Source: Corydoras sp. C115
Lineage: Eukaryota > Chordata > Actinopteri > Siluriformes > Callichthyidae
Length of the DNA stretch: 64,000 bases
Assembly (NCBI GenBank): GCA_019802505.1
Contig: JAFMOC010000087.1
Coordinates: forward strand, 1,255,001-1,319,000
Direction: 5' to 3'
Within the stretch, counting starts at the first letter, position 1; each line of letters starts with the position of its first letter. Below are positions 36,034-47,263 of this stretch, one piece after another. The position numbers and the translations under genes are program-made. Below the pieces are notes generated by a model. The model made no database searches. It worked only from the letters and a program-made list of their open reading frames with translations, and was not told the DNA's origin.

Positions 36034-36416
36034 GTGGTGCAGGTCGAATCATGTTGGATTTCACTGTTAGACTGAATGTCGTATATAAAACGTGAAAGAG
36101 GGTTTCGAAGGAAATCGTTACAAAGTGGCGAAAAAGTTCCAAAATATAGGGATTACAAATGTTTAGGGTTTTATTTTTATTTATTAATGTATTTTCTTTA
36201 CTTTATTTCGAATAATAATCTCATTGGCAGCTTCTGAATACATTAAGCAACACCACAGTGATAAACAGTGTCTGAGGTTATTCATTGAAACAGGAGGGTC
36301 TTCAGTTTAACTTTCGTTTCTGTGGAAAAGGAAAGAAAATGCAGAAATCAGGTTTCATTTTATGTTGAAACAGGGGGGGGGGAATTACAAAATGACAGAA
36401 GAATGCCACATTGAGT

Positions 36417-36898
36417 AGTTTAAATAATAATAGTAATAATAATGAGTATTGCTTTACTGTTAATAGCAAACTTATGAAAAATTCATTCATTCATTCATTC
36501 ATTCATTCATTATCTTCAGCTTTATCCTCTATTAGGGTCGTGGGGGGGTTCCCCATGCCCATCCAGGGGAGAACGTTTCGGGCGCTGGGCAGATACACCC
36601 AGGACAGGGCGCCAATCTATCGCTGGACACACACTCACACACATAGACACACTCTATATGGGGCAATTTGGAGAACTCAATTGACTTGATCCATGTTTTT
36701 GGACTGTGGGAGGAAACCGGAGACCCCGGAGGAAACCCACGTGGACACGGGGAGAACATGGAAACTCCACCCAGATGGGGATTCGAACCGGGAATCCCTA
36801 GTGCTGAGAGGAGAACATGCTAAACCACTAGGCCCAGTTTAAATAATAATAGTAATAATGAGTATTGCTTTACTGTTAATAGCAAACTTATGAAAATG
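36417..36898. repeat. Direct repeats of about 62 bp flanking a V-SINE
   Basis: The block from AGTTTAAATAATAATAGTA to AGCAAACTTATGAAAA occurs at 36417-36480 and again at 36836-36897, with one AAT unit difference. Confidence 0.9.
36481..36835 (-). mobile_element. V-SINE copy between long direct repeats
   Basis: Reversed, full length with a (ATTC)n tail. It ends at CTAGGCCC where the second direct repeat starts, so the outermost head is altered. Confidence 0.92.
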
Positions 36899-37088
36899 AT
36901 TGACCAAAAAGCAGTATGTTTGTTAAGCAAATTAGTCTTTTAAGTGATAAAATTGTCTATTTTGCCTACACAAACACACACACACATGCATATATACACA
37001 CACACACAAGTGAAGTGAGAACACATGGTCTAGAGAGCACAGTTGTAGGCAATATAGTCAGGGGCAATTTATTTGTTCAGTTTACCTG

Positions 37089-37430
37089 TCCGGCAGCACA
37101 GTGGTTTAGTGGTTAACATTTTTCCTCTCGGCAGTGGGGATCCAGGTCCGAATACCCATTTGGGTGGAGTTTACATATTCTCCGGTTTCCTCCCACAGTC
37201 CAAAAACATGGCTCTAAATTGCCCCTATATAGTGTGTGTGTTTAACAATGGATAGGCGCCCTGTCCTGGGTGTATCTCCACGATGCTCAAAACGTCCTCC
37301 CCTGGATGGGCAGGAGGGACCCCAAGTTCTTCATAAGTTTGCAGTATGGTTCCTTAAGCAAGGCCTTTAACCCTCATTGTTCCAGGGGTGCTGCATTATG
37401 ATTTACCCTGTGCCACAAAACGTTATATAT
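37089..37430 (+). mobile_element. Diverged V-SINE followed by a SINE-B fragment
   Basis: GGCAGCACAGTGGTTTAGTGG head with shortened core to about 37320, then CTTTAACCCTCATTG words of SINE-B. Confidence 0.65.
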
Positions 37431-39157
37431 TTATTCAGTCTCCATTTTTATATGCACACCTTATCATTTGTTACTATGACTTTTAAAAAGCTTAATCTTT
37501 TGCATTATTAAGTTTAGCCCTTTTTTTGCCCATGTGTGATTCAACAAAAATGCATTTCAACTTAACCTTCACCTACAAACTAAGAAAGAACAAAAGGTAA
37601 AATACAATGAGCAAGAAATACAGAGGAAGGTAAACAAAACAAAAAAAAAAAAAAAAAACACACACACACCCAACTCCTTTTACTCATCAGCACCTGGGCC
37701 TGAAACCTAAGAATACACATCCACAAAGGCTCTTTCAAATTGTGACAAAAACCCAGTTTGTTCATTCACTGTACAGGCTCTTCTGCTTTTCTTAACCAAG
37801 TATAACAATATATTTTAATAAAACCTAATAATTAACCAATGTTAAAAAAAAAACTATGTAAAGAATGTGAAACCAAGAGTGACATACATCAAGTCCATTA
37901 CAAATACTTAGATCATCGTCATCATGCATTAAACTCGGATTCTGATGGATCATAGCAGGAAATGTCTCACCACTGTATTATTTTACAATCTTTACATCAA
38001 TTAGGCCATCCCTTGATAACCAAACCAAAGCCTTTTAGCACTACTGTTGTTTCAGCAGTGCTGCTCTTACCACTGAGGCACTAATCTTGCTACACATAGA
38101 ACATGCCATTTCCATTCAGTTTTTAATCTGACCAGATAAATAGCATTAAATATTTCACAATAATTAAAAGTCCCACACATAAGGAACATAAAAGTGAAAC
38201 AGGACCTAAAGTCTCCTAAAAAGGTTTGAGACTTGTGAACCTTTTAAACTCAATAGCACAACTGCTTTACAAAAGCAAGTTAAGAGTCAGAACACGGGGT
38301 CTCTCATAGTAAATCCATGATGCAATTACACAGTAGTAACAATGGGTCACTGAGCGAGGCACCTAAACCCTAATTGCTCTATGGATACATCAGGAGAAAG
38401 CCTGTGTTCTGACTTTTAAAACATGTAAGTCGCTTTGCATAACAAGATGTTCTGTGGAGTCTAACCGCTGAGCTGTAACACTCTGAAAACACATGGCATG
38501 ATGGCTAAATTTTGTAAAAGTTGCATCTGAACACAAACCACAAGAAACCACAAGATTCAAACCCCAACATCTACAACAACAGCGCAAAAAAAGAATTAAG
38601 GATTCTTTCTTTAAGGTCCAGTCCAAACCACAACTCGGTTGAAATGTTGTGTTAGAGCTGTGTTTAAATGAATATCCACAGACCTGAATACTACCTAAAG
38701 CCATGTTATCCCTCTGATGTGGTGTGGGAGACTGATACAGGGAATGCTTACTTTGTTGCTGCTGCTGCTGAAAATGGTTCTACAAGCTACTGGTTCATGG
38801 GGTGCATATAGTTTTTCCACACACAGCTTTATTGTTCTGACTTTGTTTATGTAAAATCATATCACAGTGTGATTTGTAATGTGTCATTGTAAACCTGAGC
38901 TTGTTTTATCTCATGTTAAGACCCATGCGAGTTTTCCTTCGTGTGCGGATATGTAAAACAATAGAATTTAAAGTGGCTGGTTCCTTTTGTACACGGCAGC
39001 ATGTTAACAAGCCTGAGGAGTTTGCATGGCCTTCTGCATTAGGCGTGCCACAGGGAAATAAACCACACCACCCGCACCTCAGACGACTAAACACCTTCAG
39101 TAGTTCTATGGCATATGTCTGAACAATTTTTAAAATGTTATAAATAAGACTGAAAGG
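37431..39157. other. Intergenic spacer
   Basis: Holds a (GCT)n patch near 38757, a SINE-B fragment, and chance frames on both strands without recognisable domains. Confidence 0.45.
38340..38445 (+). mobile_element. SINE-B fragment
   Basis: Core and tail words (GAGCGAGGCACCTAAACCCT, TAAGTCGCTTTGCATAA) without a head. Confidence 0.55.
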
Positions 39158-39506
39158 AGGCAGCATTATGGCTTAGTGGTCAGCATGTTCATCTCTCAGC
39201 GCTAGGGATTCCCGGTTCGAATCCCAAACTGGGTGGAGGTTCCATGTTCTCCCCGTGTCCACGTGGGTTTCCTCTGGGTTCTCCGGTTTCCTCCCACAGT
39301 CCAAAAACATGGATCAAGTCAATTGAATCCTCCAAATTACCCCATATAGAGTGTGTTTGTGTGAGTGAGTGTGTGCCCAGCAATAGATTGGTGCTCTGTC
39401 CTGGGTGTATCTGCCCAGCGCCCGAAACGTTCTCCCCTGGATGGGCATGGGGAACCCCCCCCGCGACCCTAATAGAGGATAAAGCGGAAGATAGTGGATG
39501 GATGGA
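39158..39506 (+). mobile_element. V-SINE copy
   Basis: Full length, GGCAGCATTATGGCTTAGTGG to (GGAT)n. Box A and box B present. Confidence 0.92.
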
Positions 39507-40149
39507 TAATGACTATATATCCTTATCCTAAACCAGTGCATTCGAAAATTAAGTAAAAGTAATATCTGATTTTTTGTGAATTTACACGTATGGTTGTCTT
39601 AATATAAAACTATTTTTAGCAAATAAATATACACAAACAACAGATGACATACAAATGCATAACATGGTTAGCATGTCACCTGTGTTTTTCCCCACATTGT
39701 AGCTTAAGCACAACTATATGAATGCAAATAATATAATTCCAAGCTCAAGCTTAAATAAAACCCACACTAAGTCTAAATGCTCATATAAGATGACCTTGCT
39801 GTCTGCAGTTAATGTTTCTTCATTATTATTTATCAGATGTGCACAGTGTTGAAAAGGTGTCTGGTCTCATCTGATATTCACCTCGTTGTTATATGAAATC
39901 CACCAGAAACTCGTTTCTTATACGCCTTAATATATACCAGTAAATTAATTAGTTACTTTATGACATTACATTATATTATTTGTCTTAATAATTATGTCTA
40001 CGCTCATGAGGTAAGTGAGTTATTTGAAATGTTTACAAGTACGAACAGATAGCTATTTTAAAAATGAAGTGAGGGCGACCTCTGGTGGATAAATCAACGT
40101 ACAGCATGACTTTTTGATACATTTTTGTTTTGTTTTTGAAAACTAATCA

Positions 40150-40305
40150 AATCCAGCACCTTAAATTCATGTTTTTGGACTGTGGGAGGAAACCAGAGAA
40201 CCCGGAATCCCACACGGACACGGGGAGAACATGAAAACTCCACCCACATAGGGATTTGAACCTGGGTCCCCAGTGTGGACATGCAAACCACTACACCGCC
40301 CCTAT
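40150..40305 (-). mobile_element. Diverged V-SINE head and core fragment
   Basis: CATGTTTTTGGACTGTGGGA through GGATTTGAACCTGGG to CCGCCCC, reversed. Confidence 0.7.
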
Positions 40306-40505
40306 TTAGATCTGTTAATCTTAATATAACCTGTCAAATATACAAATTTAATAAATTAAACAGGCCGTGTTTATTTATTAAGTTAATTACATCCTTTTAA
40401 AACTTTTTATATTTTTATGTCTAAGGCACCTTTATAGACCGTTTCTAGCTGCCAAAGAGCTGCAAATTAAAAGTAACTGACAAAAAAAAAGAAACTAATA
40501 ATTAA

Positions 40506-40863
40506 TTCATTCATCATCTCCCGCTTTATCCTATATTAGGGTCGCGGGGGGAGGGGGGGGGGTTCCCCATGCCCATCCAAGGGAGAACGTCTCGGGTGCT
40601 GGGCAGATACACTCAGGACAGGGCACCAATCTATCGCTGGGCACACACTCACTCACACAGACATACACACTCTATATGGGGCAATTTGGAGAACTCAATT
40701 GACATGATCCACGTTTTTGGACTGTGGGAGGAAATCGGAGAAGCCGGAGGATACCCACGCGGACACGGGGAGAACATGGAAACTCCACCCAGATAAGGAT
40801 TCGAACCGGGAATCCCTAGCGCTGAGAGGAGAACATGCTAACCACTAAGCCACCATGCCGCCC
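40506..40863 (-). mobile_element. V-SINE copy
   Basis: Reversed, full length, with an expanded G run near the tail. Flanking ATTAATT/ATTATTA is weak. Confidence 0.92.
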
Positions 40864-41042
40864 ATTATTAAAATATATTTGAAATATATATATATTTATT
40901 TATTTATTTTTTTTTTTAATATAAGTTCTAAATTGGTTCGTTTTTTAGTAGACCAGAGACCACCAAGCTAATCAGCTGATCACAGGAGCGCGTCGTTAGT
41001 TTATTATGAGGACCTTTGGTTTCCATAAATAGGCGCGCGCTT

Positions 41043-41575
41043 CCCACACAGACAGACACAGACAAGACGCACACACACGCACACACAGAGAGACAGACGC
41101 ACACACACGCACACACAGAGAGACAGACGCACAGAGAGAGAGACGGGCGCACGCACACACACACAGACAGACAGACAGACGCACACACAGAAAGACAGAC
41201 GCACACACAGAGAGAGACGGGCGTACGCGCACACACACACAGACAGACAGACAGACGCACACACACGCACACACAGAGAGACAGACGCACAAACACAGAG
41301 ACAGACGCACACACACAGAGACAGACGCACACACACAGAGACAGACGCACACACAGAGAGAGAGACGGGCGCACGCACACACACACAGACAGACAGACAG
41401 ACAGACGCACACACACGCACACACAGAGAGACAGACGCACACACAGAGACAGACGCACACACAGAGAGAGAGACGGGCGCACGCGCACACACACACACAC
41501 ACACACACAGACAGATAGACAGACAGACGCGCACACACGCACACACAGAGACAGACGCACACACACATACACGCG
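41043..41575. repeat. CA/GA-rich satellite of irregular 30-60 bp units
   Basis: Words ACACACGCACACACAGAGAG, ACAGACAGACAGACGC and GAGAGAGACGGGCGCACGC recur in variable order. It contains almost no stop codons on either strand, so long overlapping Cys/Val or His/Thr frames appear; these are not genes. It lies about 280 bp upstream of the GPCR start. Confidence 0.9.
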
Positions 41576-41634
41576 CGCGCGCGCTCACACGCTGTCAGTC
41601 AGAGCAGCTTCCCGCTGACGCGCGAGCGACACAC

Positions 41635-41712
41635 ACACAGCGTACACACGCACACACACACACGCACACACACACACACACACACGCACACACACACACA
41701 CACACACAGACA
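41635..41712. repeat. (CA)n microsatellite in the GPCR 5' region
   Basis: CA run with CG interruptions, between the satellite and the CpG-rich start of the GPCR exon. Confidence 0.9.
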
Positions 41713-41719
41713 CAGCAGC

Positions 41720-41854
41720 AGCAGCAAACTTTCCTTCACTCCGGGACTCGGGTTCGATCGCACAGCCGCGCGGCGTCGTCGCGTGGGCTCATCATGATAA
41801 CCTGACGTCCCGCGCGCTCCCCGGCTCACACGAACACACACCCGCGCGCGCGCG
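41720..41854 (+). promoter_or_regulatory. CpG-rich upstream region of the GPCR
   Basis: Dense CpG (GCCGCGCGGCG, CCCGCGCGCGCG) and a CRE-like TGACGTCC at about 41803 lie directly before the ATG. No TATA box recognised. Promoter function is inferred. Confidence 0.4.
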
Positions 41855-44800
41855 ATGGATTCGAACCTCACGAGCCGCCCCACGCAGCAGTACGCGCACG
41901 TCCGCGTGTGGACGTCCCTGGCGGCCTTCGCGATCCTGTTCGTCTTCAACGTCCTCATCAACTGGACCATCGTGCGCGAGGGGCGCCTGCGCGGCCACGC
42001 GCGCTTCGTGCTCGTCTTCCACCTGCTGTGCTCGGCCACGCTCTACTTCGCCGTGTGCTTCGTCTTCTACCTGCAGATCCACCTGGACCTGAAGCTCGGC
42101 GTCCACGCGTGCGCGGCGCTCATGACCGTGCTGACCACCAGCGCCTCCAACATCCTGCTCACCATCACGGCCATGGCGCTGGACCGCTACGTGGCCATCT
42201 GCTTCCCGCTCGAGTACAGCAACGTGCGCTGCAGGCACTGGCCCTGGCTGCTCGGGCTGCTGACCTGGGCGCTGGCGTCCATCATCCCGCTCAGCCTGTT
42301 CCCCAAAGTGCACAACGTCACGGGCGTCGAGAGCCAGAACCAGAGCTGCAACCGTGAGCAGCTGAAATCGGGCGAGGTCCATAAAGTTCTGCTGATCTCC
42401 ATCTGCAGCACCCTCATCCTCTACAGCTACGTGCGCATCCTGTGCGTCGGGCGCCGCCTCGGCGTGCTGAACCGGAGGAACCGCGCCGGCTGCAGGACCA
42501 TCACCCTGCACATGCTGCAGCTCGCCGTCTACATCCTGCCCAACATTTTCAACTTCGTCCTGCACGTGTTGAAGAGCAAGAGGCTGATCGAGGCGCACAC
42601 GAAGGAGCGATTCGCCGTCATCACCTTCGTGTTCTTCAGCCTGGCGCAGTGCATCGCGCCCATCGTCTACGGGCTGCGCAAAGAGGAGCTGCTGGAGCAT
42701 CTGCGGCTGCGCTTCCCCTGTCTGTCCTCCAGACTCAAGAGCCTCCTGGAGTGGACCGTCGGCATCACCAGCACCCCACACCCGCAGAGGCAAAGGTACC
42801 GTGTGTCCATCCATAAAATGCTTCTCCATCATCCCATCATAATGAGCGTTGAAGGTTCAAGAAGTAACCAAAAAAAAAAGTTTTGCAGCAATGGCCTTCA
42901 TTTTGAATGTTTGATTGGCCAATCAGGGAAAAATCATTTAGATCAATTTGTTAGAACTGATTGATTTGTCCTGGTTAAGTTGGTTTACATTACAGTTGGT
43001 CATTTATTGGACGCTTTTATCCAAAGCGACTTACAAGGTGAGCACAGGGTTAATCACAACATCCCTGGAGCAATGAGGGTTGAGGGTCTTGCTCAAGGAT
43101 CCACACTGGTAACTTCAGCGGACCTGGGATTTGAACCCCCAACCTTCAGATTGATAGCCCAACGCCCGAACCACTGAGCTACTGCACCTCTAAGGTTTAG
43201 TGCCTTGCATTATCATAGATCATAAATCAGAAATCCATCCAGGGTGCAGCATTTAGGGGTGGAGTGTATTTTGCCTACTGTGGAATTTTTCCTCCACATG
43301 CCTGGAACAGTGGGCACCCTTGTACACGAGAGATTGGGGATGAGCTACCTTACCAATAGGCACCAGAGCACTTGGTGGGACTGGGAATCAAACCGAGGAC
43401 ATTTAGGTCGCATGGCTGGTTCCTTAACCACAACCCTATGACTATTCTGTATATATATGGATACATTCATTCATTATCTTCTGCTTTATCCTCTATTAGG
43501 GTCGCGGTGGGGTTCCCCATGCACATCCAGGGGAGAACGTTTCAGGCGCTGGGCAGAAAGACCCAGGACAGGGCGCCAATCCATCGCTGGGCACACACTC
43601 ACTAACACATACACACTCTATATGGGGCAATTTTGGAGAACTCAATTGACTTGATCCATGTTTTTGGACTGTGGGAGGAAACCGGAGAACCCGGAGGAAA
43701 CCCACGCGGACACGGGGAGAACATGGAAACTCCAGGAATCCCTAGCGCTGAGAGGCAAACGTGCTAACCACTAAGCCACCGTGCCGCCCTTTATGGATAC
43801 ATTGTTGTTCTAATTTAATTTAACAAGAAGTTAAAGATCTGGGCAAATTCCAAACTGATGTAAACACTTTATAATACAATAACAAAAACACCATGTCATT
43901 TCCCCCTTTTTTTGAGGTTTCATTGTGTTACATTTCGTTTTGGTTTTTAGTGTGTAGATAAAAAACAAATGCACAAAATAATGACTCGTTCCAATGAAAA
44001 AGGAAGCTGTGCGAGTTTAAGACTTTCCACACATTTTGCAAATTCAGTAAAAGAGAGGAAACTAATACTGCATGTTCATTATTTTCAAAACATTGCATAT
44101 TATCTATTCAGTCACGGATAACCCTTGTTTCACAATGATTATGATTCACAACCCTGTGCCTTCTGCAGTGTCTGTCTGAGTCCAAAAACTTGGATTTGAG
44201 GTAAATTGGCTGCTCGTAATTGCCCCTATTTTGGATCATACCCATGTAGTGTGTGTGTCTGTGTGTGTGATTGTGAACCTAGCGATGGATTGGCACCCTG
44301 TCCGGTGCGTATCTGCCCACCGCCTGAAACGTTGGGCCCTGTATGGGCATGGCAATGGGCATGGGAAACCCCCCTGTGAACTTTGTAGAGGATAAATTTG
44401 AAGCACTTTCGCATGTTTACATGCAAACAGATGATTTCCATGACTAGACGACATGACAACTGAGTGCAGGGTAACGATGCATTACAAAGCTAAAGTGCCA
44501 GTACCTCAAATCTATTATTATCGTCCCACAACTTTTATAATTATTTACTTAAAAAAAAAAAATCTTCCTCTGCTTCTGTACATTAGTGCTTTTTACCACA
44601 AGACCACAATGCTATTGATGTCGGGGGGAAGGAGGGGGTTGTCAGTCTGTCTCACACCTTCACACACAGAGCCATTTGGCAAAAATGATTTTGATGGAAA
44701 TATATTTACATATGAAAAAAAACATGGAACCTTAGAAATACTTACCACAGTTCCTCTGAAGAGTCGGTTCTTTACTCTTATTAACTTCATGTTGATGCTT

Positions 44801-46433
44801 CATGATCACGTGCACACACACACACACATTCATGTGGTCTCCTTCCGGCAGGTAGACTGCGTTCTGTCAGAGCCTGTGAATTGCAAACTGCTGACTCCGC
44901 AACCTACATTTTGTTATTGTGGAGTCCCATTAACGTCTTTATATTATTCATTGATCAGTTCCACTTCCCACACAGATGCACTTTGTTACTCTATAGACTG
45001 TAGTTCATCCGGTTCTCTAGTCTGTTACATTTACATTTAGTCATTTAGCAGACGCCTTTATCCAAAGCGACTTACAAATAAGAACATTACAAGTCAGATG
45101 TTATGGAGAAAACCAACTATACTGTAAATTCATCAAACCTGATTGTTATTTGCTGCTGCGCCCGATCCCCCCCCCCCTTTTTTTTCTACAACAGGTGTAC
45201 AATATTGGTTGGTTCTTTCTTCTCAGTTAAGATGTTTCAAAATTCCAGCATTATTGCGGTGATGCACTCAGAGCAGCAGAACACACGAACATATCTCTAA
45301 TGTTACATCCACCAACCTTTGTGGTGGTCCTGACAACTAAATACGATATTACAGAGGACCACCATAGTATATATAGAAATAAACAAGACTATAATCTGTA
45401 TTTAAAAGACATCTGTATGATAAGTGCAGCCAGTTACATTTTCAAAGTGTAAAAACAAGATGGTGTACAGCAATGTATACTTACAGAGCTGCTTCAGCAT
45501 TGTTTGCAGCTTGAACAGATTAATAAAGGCACTCTGTGCATACTGACAGTAAGTGTTGACTGTGTGATGCCAAGAATCCCTAATTTCATTTGAAATTCTT
45601 TTCGAACTTGTGTCTTTTCTCAAAGTTAACCTTGAAAAGCACTTTGTTGTTCTTGTTGAATTTTCAATTTTAATTCCCTACCAAGGTGGCACGGTGGCTT
45701 AGTGGTTAGCACGTTCGCCTCTCAGCGCTAGGGATTCCCGGTTCGAATCCCCATCTGGGTGGAGTTTCCATGTTCTCCCCGTGTCTGCGTGGGTTTCTTC
45801 CGGGTTCTCCGGTTTCCTCCCACAGTCCAAAAACATGGATCAAGTCAATTGAATCTTAAAATTGCCCCATATAGAGTGTGTCTGTGTGAGTGAGTGTGAG
45901 CCCAGAGATGGATTGGCGCCCTGTCCTCGGTCTATCTGCCCAGCGCCCGAAACGTTCTCCCCTGGATGGACATGGGGAACCCAACCGCGACCCTAATAGA
46001 GGATAAAGCGGGAGATAATGAATGAATGAATTCCCTACCACTTTTTTTTAAGTATTATAGCCAAAAAGCCAAAACCATTACCTCTTAAGGGAAATAATTG
46101 TATAAAACTTTTTCTCTCTAAGATGAGAAAGACATCACTACCCCTATATATTAATTTGTCAAATTTCATGGCTTTTAACTAAGAAAAAAAAAAAAAAAAA
46201 AATAGACCCTTGCTTAAATGGACGTGCTCATATCCACATACAACCCGCCCCATTGTTCAACATTTAACTCCTGCACTATTATAAGTGATGACATTATTTT
46301 TACACGTCACATTATCGTACTTTGCAAAAGAAGCAAACAACGTCAACTAAAAGATTCTTGCATATGTTTCAGGGAGAGGAGAATGACCTCAGAGACGCTG
46401 TTATCCAGGGAGCTATCGCAGACCACCGTGTGA
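41855..46433 (+). CDS. Rhodopsin-class GPCR, fish odorant-receptor-131-like, two coding exons
   Basis: Exon 1 is 41855-42795 (314 codons). The proposed exon 2 is 46373-46433 (TGA at 46431-46433), joined in phase across an AG/GT intron to give 333 aa. Seven hydrophobic segments follow an N-glycosylation site (NLT, 4-6). Landmarks: Cys86 and Cys165 (TM3-ECL2 disulfide), DRY at 110-112 in MALDRYVAIC, a second NVT site at 154, an ITLHMLQL TM6, API-VY instead of NPxxY in TM7 (268-272), and Cys289 as a possible palmitoylation site. The TM3, TM6 and TM7 words resemble odorant receptor 131-2-like proteins. Without splicing, the ORF would read on to 42964 (369 aa) through low-quality AT-rich sequence. 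Exon 1 is very GC- and CpG-rich, unlike its neighbours. Ligand unknown; olfactory expression is only inferred from the family. Confidence 0.82.
42985..43193 (-). mobile_element. SINE-B copy
   Basis: Complete, reversed, in the proposed intron of the GPCR gene. It lies downstream of the unspliced ORF stop at 42964. Confidence 0.88.
43468..43789 (-). mobile_element. V-SINE copy
   Basis: Reversed, with an internal deletion at box B. TSD TATGGATACATT on both sides (about 43456 and 43792). Confidence 0.92.
44166..44405 (+). mobile_element. Old diverged V-SINE 3' half
   Basis: CAAAAACTTGGATTTGAGG, AGCGATGGATTGGCACCCTG and GTATGGGCATGG words; no head. Confidence 0.65.
45026..45099 (-). mobile_element. 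SINE-B-like 3' fragment
   Basis: TTTACATTTAGTCATTTAGC and ATCCAAAGCGACTTACAAAT, as at 33104. Confidence 0.65.
45684..46028 (+). mobile_element. V-SINE copy
   Basis: Full length with a perfect 12-bp TSD AATTCCCTACCA at 45672-45683 and 46029-46040. In the proposed GPCR intron. Confidence 0.95.
46373..46433 (+). other. Proposed last coding exon of the GPCR
   Basis: A tract ending in TTTCAG (acceptor at 46371-46372) precedes the exon. Read in the phase left by exon 1, it encodes a Ser/Thr-rich tail (MTSETLLSRELS) and ends in QTTV then TGA. This is a typical GPCR C-terminus, and T-T-V is a class I PDZ ligand. Another frame is open further (to 46531) but matches nothing I recognise. The choice of frame rests on the exon-1 phase and the tail-like composition. 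Confidence 0.55.
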
Positions 46434-47200
46434 CCGTCAGAGACCTCACACTGAGCAACTGGACTGCAGATGGATTTTACAGAGATGAAAGCTGGAGACA
46501 CTATTCGGGTGATTTTCCTCCTGAACTGTAAACTGTGAAAAAGGTCAAAAGGCCAAAGAGGGGACATGTTAAGCTATTATGTGACCTGCGAGGCAGCTAT
46601 GCTTTTTGGCAAGCAAGAAAAAAAAAAAAAAAAAAAACACTTTCGTTATTCAGCTACTAAAAATGGATTTCTCAGAATGAACCTGGAACAGCAGTTCACA
46701 AAAAATGAAAGTAAATCTTCCCTACGACAAAACATTGCTCGTTACCGATGAGCACGGCTGATGAAGACCAGTCTTCACACCAGTAAACCAGAAAGACTGG
46801 TCTCCCAAACGCACAGCTGCAAAGTCAATATAGCTTCAGTGTTGGTCATGGAACTTTGGATTGTTTAACTTATCTGCATCCTTAACCTCGGGGATTAATG
46901 GAATGACTGCTTCACATAGCAGACGGCTCATCATGGACCGACTTTCACTTTGTTGGCAGTAAGGACATTCCCCTCTGGAACAGAGATCTCCAGTTTGTTA
47001 CAGTAAACAGAAGCCAGGAACTCCTTAGCATATTAAAAATAAGAGACTGCGGACATGCCGTCAGTCTTAAGGACACGGCACGGGGTCAGGGTTAACAGTC
47101 GATCGACATTTCTGTGATGATCCACAAATCATTGAGTCTCAGGTGAGCATGGCAGATGTTCAGAACCGTATCAGAACATCAAAGATCACAATAAATACTT
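46434..47200 (+). other. Probable 3' UTR of the GPCR gene
   Basis: No further coding signal is seen. An A-rich run lies at 46618-46637 and an AATAAA at about 47190-47195 is a candidate polyadenylation signal, just before a DNA-transposon end. Confidence 0.35.
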
Positions 47201-47263
47201 TTCCCTTTTTTCATAAATCTCCCCTGTGCACAAACTGGTCAGACGCATGTGGACACTTACAGT

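Larger units (their letters stand above)
43790..45683. other. Proposed GPCR intron, central part
   Basis: Apart from the SINE fragments listed, nothing is recognised. A 195-codon plus frame (44453-45040) is low-complexity without domain words. Confidence 0.45.

Noticed and set aside
40928..41618. Several long overlapping ORFs (190-214 codons) rich in Cys/Val/Ser or His/Thr/Arg
   Set aside because: They are readings of a CA/GA satellite that lacks stop codons; several frames and both strands are open at once and there is no domain.
41908..42816. Plus-strand Arg/Pro/Ala-rich ORFs inside the GPCR
   Set aside because: Out-of-frame shadows of the GPCR reading frame in high-GC DNA.
41792..42832. 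346-codon minus-strand ORF
   Set aside because: Antisense shadow of the GC-rich GPCR exon; Asp/Glu/Gln/His-rich composition without domains.
44453..45040. 195-codon plus-strand ORF
   Set aside because: Low-complexity composition, overlaps a (CA)n tract and a SINE fragment, and has no domain words.
46322..46531. Longer frame through the proposed last GPCR exon (ends in FPPEL)
   Set aside because: It does not match the phase left by the GPCR donor and has no recognised family. It remains a possible alternative if the exon belongs to another gene.
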